64,000 nucleotides of DNA from an uncultured Latescibacterota bacterium (lineage in GTDB: Bacteria > Latescibacterota > UBA2968): NCBI GenBank assembly GCA_958295785.1, contig OY282377.1, positions 2,370,394 through 2,434,393 of the forward strand, in the 5' to 3' direction. Both the position numbers and the translations under genes were made by a program. The notes beneath the pieces were generated by a model, which was given only the letters and a program-made list of their open reading frames with translations, did not search any database and was not told the origin of the DNA. This document shows positions 58,512 to 64,000 of this stretch, piece after piece. Each line of letters starts with the position of its first letter. Positions within the stretch are counted from its first letter, which is position 1.

Positions 58512-61418
58512 TCACCGCAGGAGTGCGACGCGCTGGGTCAGTGTCGCTTCCCGATCTTTTAGATAGACCAGATAGACCCCAGAACTCACGGCTATCCCTG
58601 AATCATTTGTGCCATCCCATATACGCTGATAATATCCGGCTGGCAAATTCTGGTGGATCAACCGGCGAACGGGTTGCCCCAAAATGTTATACACCGTCAT
58701 ATAAACGGGGCCTCCGACGGTGTAAAAACCAAACCGCGTTGCAGAATTAAAGGGATTGGGGGACGGGTAAATGACACGCTTGCGATCTGTTTGGATTGGA
58801 TCATCTGTCTCCTCCTCGCTGGATTCGGCATCATCGGGCGATGGCATGTCAACCACCTGATCGGTTTCAAAAACAATCGGTTGCCCCGGTGTGCCACCTG
58901 TATAACGCACATTGATCAGGGTGTCTGGCCCCGCGGGCGCGATCAAGAGGATGCGGTCAGATTTTGCCAAGCCATTCCCAATGCGCCCTCCGGCAGAGAA
59001 AACGCGCTCTGTGGCCACCGCTTGAATTTTGCCGACCAGTACGAGCCGATCATCAATGCCCAACACAGTGCCCGCTGGCAGGCGCGTCAAAGCCCCATCG
59101 TCATCCCCGAGCAACCACCCGGATATGTCAATGGGCCTGTCGCCAAAATTTGCGATTGTGACATACTGGTCTTCAAAAGCGTCAACCCGGCCATCGCCGT
59201 TGACATCGCGCTGTGGTTCAACGAGTACCGAATGTAATTTCAACGCGGGTTTGGGCCATACCGCAATGGACACGGGCAAAAAGAGTTCGTCGCCCTGGGC
59301 TGTGCTGAACGCGACAGTCACGGGATATTCTCCAACTTCATGGGGTTTCCACACCAGAGAGCGGTCTTTGGCGTGCCATTCGGGGCCGCCATCAACTTGA
59401 ACTTGAACGCTGAGGGGCACATCGATCTGATGCCGCCAGGTCATGGATTGGTAGATGGGGCCGATTTTGCCGAGTTGGGCGCGGAGCGAGATCGCACGCA
59501 CCGATACCCGATGCGCGACCGAATCGCGCCCATCGCTTGCCCAAATGACCACATGGACGCGGCCCGTGTCGCGTTCTGTTGCCAGACCGCTCAGATGCTC
59601 GCCTTCCCAGCGCAACCATGCGAGCGGTTCACGCACGCGCAAATCGGGTATGTCGCCATCCGGGTCGTGAACGCGCGGCATATATTGAAATGCCAATCCC
59701 ACCAATGCCAACGTATCTGTTGCGGACAGAAAATGCGGCGGTCTGTTTACTGGTTCTGGGAGTTCGCTTGCAACCGAATCGGGTTCGGCATCCGGCATGC
59801 CCGCGGTGGAATCGGGAACAGAAACCCCATTTTCTGGCTCATCGGTTGATTGATCGCCCATGTTTCCATCTATGTTTCCGTCCGTTGATTCGTCACCCGT
59901 ATCAGTTGTTTCATCGTCCGTGTTCCCATCTGATTCATCGCCTTCGCCATTATCAGATGTATCAGTAATCGGCTGAGACGCCTCGCCCGGTGAAAAAAAT
60001 CCAGTGTATAAGGTGCTGTGACCGACCCATTCTCCGTCCTTTTGAACCAGGGATTGATCTTTTGCATCTGATTCAAACGCAACGACGAGTAGCGTATCGC
60101 CCGCAGTTGGATCGATGAGCACAATGACATCGCCCGAATTGGTTAGGCCATTGCCAATGCTACCATCGTCTGTATAAATCTGCCCAGGAATACCGCTCGG
60201 TGAACCGCCGCCGAATAGGACAAGGCGTTCTCCCGGCGCGATTGTGGTGCCCTCGGGAAATTTGAACATTTTATTTAGGGCGACATCGTCATCTGAGAGC
60301 AGATAGCCGGAGAGGTCAATGGCCTCATCGTCGCGATTGACCAGTTCAATAAATTCATCCTCTCGGCTGTGGCGTATCCCATCGCCATTGGCATCGCCTT
60401 GTTCGCTCGACGCGGGGTCAGCGAGGATTTCTTCAATGTGTAGCCCTTGGATATCCCTATTTGTTTTTTTATCGGTTGATTGATCGCCCGTATCGGTTGG
60501 CTGATCGTCCGTGTTCCCATCTGTATTCCCATCCGATTCATCGCCATTATCAGGTGTATCAGTGATCGGTTGAGACATCTCGCCCGGTGAAAAAAATCCG
60601 TTGTATAAGGTGCTGTGACCGACCCAAGTTCCGTTATGCTGAACCAGGGATTGATCCTTTGCTTTTGATTCAAACACAACGGTGAGCACTGTATCCCGCG
60701 CAGTTGGATCGATCAGCACAATGACATCGCCCGAATTGGTTAGGCCATTGCCTATGCTACCATCGTCTGTATAGACCTGCCCGGGAATACCGTTCGGTGA
60801 ACCCCCGCCGAATAGGACAAGGCGTTCTCCCGGCGCGATTGTGGTGCCCTCGGGAAATTTGAACATTTTATCGAGGGCGACATCGTCATCAGAGAGCAGA
60901 TAGCCGGACAGGTCAATGGCCTCATCGCCGCGATTGACCAGTTCGATAAATTCATCCTCTCGGCTGTGGCGTATCCCATCGCCATTGGCATCGCCTTGTT
61001 CGCTCGAAGCGGGATCAGCGAGGATTTCTTCAATGTGCAATTTGTCGAAAGAAATCACGGGTGGCTCTGGGCGCAGGGCCGTATCGATCTCGCCATTGCG
61101 CCCGATAACCGGCACTTTTTCGCCTGTGCCATCTGTCGTTAGCACGTCGTCCAGTTCAAGCGAAAGAATCTGCGGATCATTTTGATCGGGGCGATAGCGG
61201 AAATGAACGGAAACCAAGGGCGCGTTATCATCTTTGAACGCTTGCTCGCCCGTGAAATCCGCGGCGACAATTCGCACGCCTTGAGCTTCGGGTTCATGGC
61301 TGAAAAGCCGCCATGGCGCGGTCGTGGATGCGCTGTCAAACGCCAGCGCGCTCGCGTGCCATCTCAGCGCGAATTGGATCGCCGAAACCGGTTTGTCGGT
61401 TGAAATATGCAAACCCAC
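58512..61418 (-). CDS. Large surface protein with three lamin-tail domains and FlgD/T9SS-type end
   Basis: The 968-residue frame starts at GTG 61418. It has a cohesin/immunoglobulin-like N-terminal sandwich (GLHISTDKPVSAIQFALRW). Two almost identical lamin-tail (LTD) domains follow (each LHIEEILADPASSEQGDANG, EFIELVNR, LSGYLLSDDD), joined by Asp/Thr/Asn-rich linkers, then a cadherin/Ig-like region and a third LTD (VNGDGRVDAFEDQYVTIANF). The C-terminal FlgD-like sorting domain is YPSPNPFNSATRFGFY ... SSGVYLVYLKD. No signal peptide is found; the frame upstream hits TGA at about 61474, and upstream bases NCDRLGTAEWLSATKVEV look coding. The 5' end is therefore probably truncated or shifted. Confidence 0.65.
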   Translation of the reverse strand: MGLHISTDKPVSAIQFALRWHASALAFDSASTTAPWRLFSHEPEAQGVRIVAADFTGEQAFKDDNAPLVSVHFRYRPDQNDPQILSLELDDVLTTDGTGEKVPVIGRNGEIDTALRPEPPVISFDKLHIEEILADPASSEQGDANGDGIRHSREDEFIELVNRGDEAIDLSGYLLSDDDVALDKMFKFPEGTTIAPGERLVLFGGGSPNGIPGQVYTDDGSIGNGLTNSGDVIVLIDPTARDTVLTVVFESKAKDQSLVQHNGTWVGHSTLYNGFFSPGEMSQPITDTPDNGDESDGNTDGNTDDQPTDTGDQSTDKKTNRDIQGLHIEEILADPASSEQGDANGDGIRHSREDEFIELVNRDDEAIDLSGYLLSDDDVALNKMFKFPEGTTIAPGERLVLFGGGSPSGIPGQIYTDDGSIGNGLTNSGDVIVLIDPTAGDTLLVVAFESDAKDQSLVQKDGEWVGHSTLYTGFFSPGEASQPITDTSDNGEGDESDGNTDDETTDTGDESTDGNIDGNMGDQSTDEPENGVSVPDSTAGMPDAEPDSVASELPEPVNRPPHFLSATDTLALVGLAFQYMPRVHDPDGDIPDLRVREPLAWLRWEGEHLSGLATERDTGRVHVVIWASDGRDSVAHRVSVRAISLRAQLGKIGPIYQSMTWRHQIDVPLSVQVQVDGGPEWHAKDRSLVWKPHEVGEYPVTVAFSTAQGDELFLPVSIAVWPKPALKLHSVLVEPQRDVNGDGRVDAFEDQYVTIANFGDRPIDISGWLLGDDDGALTRLPAGTVLGIDDRLVLVGKIQAVATERVFSAGGRIGNGLAKSDRILLIAPAGPDTLINVRYTGGTPGQPIVFETDQVVDMPSPDDAESSEEETDDPIQTDRKRVIYPSPNPFNSATRFGFYTVGGPVYMTVYNILGQPVRRLIHQNLPAGYYQRIWDGTNDSGIAVSSGVYLVYLKDREATLTQRVALLR
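59955..60441. repeat. Internal 487-bp duplication, copy 2 (LTD unit)
   Basis: Aligns with 60552-61038 at an offset of 597 bases with few substitutions. Each copy encodes one LTD domain plus an Asp/Thr-rich linker. The high identity suggests a recent duplication. Confidence 0.85.
60552..61038. repeat. Internal 487-bp duplication, copy 1 (LTD unit)
   Basis: The first LTD unit of the surface protein. The copies differ mainly in linker length, as expected for slippage in repetitive GAT/ACC-rich DNA. Confidence 0.85.
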
Positions 61419-61523
61419 CTCGACCTTTGTTGCAGACAGCCACTCGGCAGTGCCCAGCCGATCGCAATTCCCAATTCAATTGTATCCTCGTCCGCAGATC
61501 GTTTTTTTGTGCTGTGGTTTTTT

Positions 61524-61562
61524 TAACAAAAAACCCCGGCCAACACGAGTTGACCGAGGTTC
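61524..61562 (-). terminator. Imperfect hairpin with T-run upstream of the surface-protein gene
   Basis: On the - strand an interrupted stem (AACC / GGTT, CGG / CCG, AAC / GTT) is followed by six T. It precedes the surface-protein frame by 100 bases and could be a leader attenuator or a terminator for an upstream - strand transcript; no such gene is seen. Confidence 0.4.
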
Positions 61563-61633
61563 ATTTTGCTTGACGTATCGCGGAAAATATACTTATTGTT
61601 TCGCGTCATCTAACCAACAGGAGATATGAGAAC

Positions 61634-62413
61634 ATGGACTACAAATTGCCCGAAGACTTTCACGCGGTGCTCCAAATCGCCAATGCGTATGAACGCCTTG
61701 ACGAAGCCCTGCAAGTCGCCGAAAAGATCGTTGCTGCCGGCGTCAAATTGCACCCCAACATGGATCACGCGGCGATCTTTACGGACCCGCCGCACCTCGT
61801 TGCGGGACCTTTGAAAACTATGGGGTACATCGCGGGTTGGGATACCAAATGCTATCCCTCGCCCGTCGATGAACGGGATTATATCAATGTGCCCTCGGGG
61901 TTGCCCGATGGTCATCCTGCCCTTGCGCGCGGTTGGTTTCGCTACGTCGCCGTGGTTCACCCGGTTGACAAGGCCGCGCTCAATCAGATGATTCGGCAGG
62001 GCTACGGCAATCCCTTTATCCACCATCTCACCTGGGGCATTGTGCCGCCCGAGCGAAAGAGCGGGGATGATTTCGGCTATGCCTGCGAGGTGATTTCTCA
62101 CATGGTCAATGTGTGGCAACGCATTGGCGATCATCTCAAGGCAGAACCGGGTACGTTGATCATGGCCTTGCCGCCCGAGGTCACGCAACACCCGCAATTT
62201 GAAGCCACCTTGCCCGAATTGTTCGACGGGCTGGATTCGGCATCGCATCAGGTTGAAACCATGCAAGGCGGGGGATTTTTGATTCAGTTTTTCGTTCTGA
62301 CGGGCGGGCGCATTGAAGTCGCGCTTCGCATTGACACACAGCAGACCTTCAACCCGAAAAGCGTACACAAAATCTCGGAAGACGAAATCAGCACGCAACA
62401 GACGGATTCATGA
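61634..62413 (+). CDS. Conserved hypothetical protein (259 aa)
   Basis: I do not recognise a family. The product starts DYKLPEDFHAVLQIANAYER, then EALQVAEKIVAAGVKLHPNM. It has FIHHLTWGIVPPE with a paired His near residue 140, and SASHQVETMQGGGFLIQFFV near 205, so metal binding is possible. No signal peptide or membrane helix. CAGGAG lies about ten bases before the ATG. Monocistronic and divergent from the surface-protein gene. Confidence 0.65.
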   Translation: MDYKLPEDFHAVLQIANAYERLDEALQVAEKIVAAGVKLHPNMDHAAIFTDPPHLVAGPLKTMGYIAGWDTKCYPSPVDERDYINVPSGLPDGHPALARGWFRYVAVVHPVDKAALNQMIRQGYGNPFIHHLTWGIVPPERKSGDDFGYACEVISHMVNVWQRIGDHLKAEPGTLIMALPPEVTQHPQFEATLPELFDGLDSASHQVETMQGGGFLIQFFVLTGGRIEVALRIDTQQTFNPKSVHKISEDEISTQQTDS

Positions 62414-62544
62414 AAGTGGAGCGTGGTCAGCCCCCGCTCTGCCCCGCAACCCAAAGGTGAGAGGTAAGACGTAAGAAGTGAGAAAGCCACCCAACCCACC
62501 CCCAAAGGCGAATCGGGATTTACAGGAATAAAGATGAGCAGGAT

Positions 62545-62570
62545 GTAGGGACGGGTCCCGTGCCCGCCCG
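62545..62570. repeat. GC-rich palindromic repeat
   Basis: GTAGGGACGGGTCCCGTGCC followed by CGCCCG, a member of the dispersed family in the 190-base gap before the OLD-like gene. Confidence 0.6.
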
Positions 62571-62600
62571 TCAGGATTGAGATACAAAGAGGGGAATGAA

Positions 62601-64000
62601 TTGAAACTGAGACTGACCACTGTCACCGTGCGCCACTTTCGTTGCATTAGAGAACTTAGGGTGGACCTCGATGACACGACTGTTCTAATCGGCGAGAACA
62701 ACACCGGCAAGACCGCGTTTCTCGAGGCGATCCGCATCTGTTTGGACCGGTTGCGAGGGCGGAGCCGCAACGTGTTTCATGAGTACGATTACCATTTGCA
62801 GGGAGAAAAATCGACTCCAGCAGAAGCGGCCCCCATCGAGATAGAACTGTCTTTCGTAGAGCCGGATCTCGACGCATGGACGGAAGAGATTATCCAAGAA
62901 CTCGACAGTATTGCTGTATTGGGAGATGACGATCGCTACCAAGTGCTTTTTCGCCTCAGGTCGTTTTTCAACCGAGAGACAGACCATTTTGAGACGGATT
63001 GGCATTTTTTGGATGCCCGTGGAAATCCTACGAGAAATACAAGCCAACTTATGACACTCCAGCGATTGGTGCCAGTGTTCTACCTTTCCGCACTGAGAGA
63101 CGCATCAACGCACTTTGGATCACGCGGGCGCTATTGGCGTACCTTTCTTTCGGAAGCCAGTATTCCAGAAGAGGAGAGAAAAAAACTTGAGGAGGAATTT
63201 GCGAATCTGAACCGCCAACTCGTCAATGCACATCAGCCTTTGGCAGATGTGCGTTCAAGACTCGAAGATGCCAAGAAAGTAATCGATTTCGGATCGGAAG
63301 ATGTGGTCGCTGTCGATGCGTTGCCATCCAAACTGTTCTCGTTGCTGTCCCGGACGCAAGTCAGTCTAGCTTCTCGTGCTGGCGCAAAGATTCCAGTGGA
63401 ACACCAGGGCGAGGGAACGCAAAGTCTCGCAGTTCTGTTGCTATTTGGGGCGTTCTTGCGTAGCCAACTGTCGGATCTCGACCCTATCGCAGAGCCGATC
63501 ACCGCGCTCGAAGAGCCTGAGGCGCACCTACACCCTTCCGCCATTCGGTCACTGATGACCATTGTGAACGACCTGCCAGGCCAGAAGTTGTTATCGAGCC
63601 ATAGTGGCGACTTGCTCGCGAGTGTGGATCCCTGCGCGGTGAGGCGGTTTGTTCGCCGGGATGGTGGCATCCAAGTGTACCGCATCCAACCCGGGAGCCT
63701 GACCAAGGAAGATATGAGAAAGTTCGACTTCCACGTTCGTCGAAGTCGCGGCGAGTTGCTCTTCGCCAGATGCTGGTTGCTCGTCGAGGGCGAGACGGAA
63801 ACGACCTTGCTGACAGGGGCGGCGGAAGTGCTTGAACTGGAACTGGAACGTGCGGGCGTCCGATGTGTTGAGTTCAGCCAGACGGATGTTGGTATGCTTG
63901 CAAAGATCGCCAATCAGTTGGGTATCGAATGGTACTGTGTGCTTGACGACGACAGTGGACGCAAAAAATACAAGCCCAGGGTGCAAGCACAACTCGGTGT
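62601..64000 (+). CDS. OLD-family ATP-dependent endonuclease (AAA ATPase + TOPRIM), cut by window end
   Basis: A TTG start at 62601, preceded by GAGGGG, opens a frame of 466 codons that is still open at base 64000. The N-terminal ABC-like ATPase has RHFRCIRELRVDLDDTTVLI, Walker A GENNTGKTAF, the signature region EGTQSLAVLLLFGAFL, Walker B ALEEPEAHLHP, and the switch His in SSHSGDLL. It then enters a TOPRIM domain (CWLLVEGETETTLLTGAAEV ... YCVLDDDSGRKKY), the nuclease half of OLD and GajA proteins. This class serves in phage defence. A UvrD-like helicase just downstream would make it Gabija; the window ends too soon to see. Confidence 0.85.
   Translation, partial: MKLRLTTVTVRHFRCIRELRVDLDDTTVLIGENNTGKTAFLEAIRICLDRLRGRSRNVFHEYDYHLQGEKSTPAEAAPIEIELSFVEPDLDAWTEEIIQELDSIAVLGDDDRYQVLFRLRSFFNRETDHFETDWHFLDARGNPTRNTSQLMTLQRLVPVFYLSALRDASTHFGSRGRYWRTFLSEASIPEEERKKLEEEFANLNRQLVNAHQPLADVRSRLEDAKKVIDFGSEDVVAVDALPSKLFSLLSRTQVSLASRAGAKIPVEHQGEGTQSLAVLLLFGAFLRSQLSDLDPIAEPITALEEPEAHLHPSAIRSLMTIVNDLPGQKLLSSHSGDLLASVDPCAVRRFVRRDGGIQVYRIQPGSLTKEDMRKFDFHVRRSRGELLFARCWLLVEGETETTLLTGAAEVLELELERAGVRCVEFSQTDVGMLAKIANQLGIEWYCVLDDDSGRKKYKPRVQAQLG

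Noticed and set aside
1-64000. CRISPR array
   Set aside because: No regularly spaced direct repeats of 24-40 bases with unique spacers were found; the only regular repeats are protein-coding (LTD) or REP-like.

Overview
The window looks like a chromosomal segment of a Gram-negative, probably free-living or marine bacterium. An outer membrane is implied by LptF/LptG, a TonB-dependent receptor, a PorV/PorQ-like protein and M23 and MraZ/Fts envelope genes. The peptidoglycan is probably of the meso-DAP type (MurE with a DNPR motif). The mix of two sulfatases, a phytanoyl-CoA dioxygenase, a DUF1080 protein, a DUF6785 membrane protein, a GWxTD protein and FlgD/T9SS-like C-terminal domains resembles uncultivated FCB-group lineages such as Latescibacterota; this taxonomic guess is inference only.

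Layout. 1-18.8 kb (all + strand): the end of a GWxTD protein and a neutral-ceramidase-like gene. Next comes a promoter/operator region with a fragment of a LacI-type regulator, driving an outer-membrane protein, a TonB receptor, a secreted protein and a PorV-like protein, closed by a terminator. A catabolic-looking run follows: C45-type acyltransferase, Ldh-family oxidoreductase, TIM-barrel glycosidase-like protein, cyclase, a LamG domain split by a propeller, DUF6785 and a class-I glutamine amidotransferase. 20-22.7 kb (-): sulfatase and EamA exporter. 22.7-36.5 kb (-): a dcw cell-division/wall cluster reading mraZ-rsmH-ftsL-ftsI-murE-murF-ftsW-murC-murB-ftsQ-ftsA-ftsZ. It conspicuously lacks mraY, murD and murG. 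36.6-39.6 kb (+): a small lipoprotein, lptF and lptG.

39.8-47.5 kb (-) is a defence island. A type III-like restriction (Res) gene and its methyltransferase (Mod) are separated by a TIR-like gene translationally coupled to a RipA-family membrane-protein gene. That pair has been split by a 1.9-kb insertion carrying a vapBC module, itself broken by an IS701-like element, and the insertion is bounded by 153-bp direct repeats. 47.5-50 kb: M23 peptidase and HD phosphohydrolase. 50.3-50.5 kb: tRNA-Arg and tRNA-His.

The most striking single gene is at 50.6-50.95 kb (-): an ArsC-family thioredoxin-fold protein whose catalytic cysteine codon is UGA, with a perfect hairpin just downstream at the place expected for a bacterial SECIS. 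It is a strong selenoprotein candidate that ordinary gene calling would truncate. After it come a phytanoyl-CoA dioxygenase-like gene, a second sulfatase and an ArsR-like regulator. At 53.9-55.5 kb two small toxin/antitoxin-like modules lie between repeated copies of the 5' end of an alpha/beta hydrolase gene. The hydrolase, a MOSC-ATL fusion and a DUF1080 protein follow. 58-64 kb holds a small conserved protein, a large lamin-tail-domain surface protein with a 0.5-kb internal duplication and no visible signal peptide, an unrecognised 259-residue protein, and the start of an OLD-family ATPase/TOPRIM nuclease cut by the window edge. A family of GC-rich palindromic intergenic repeats is scattered through the right two thirds.
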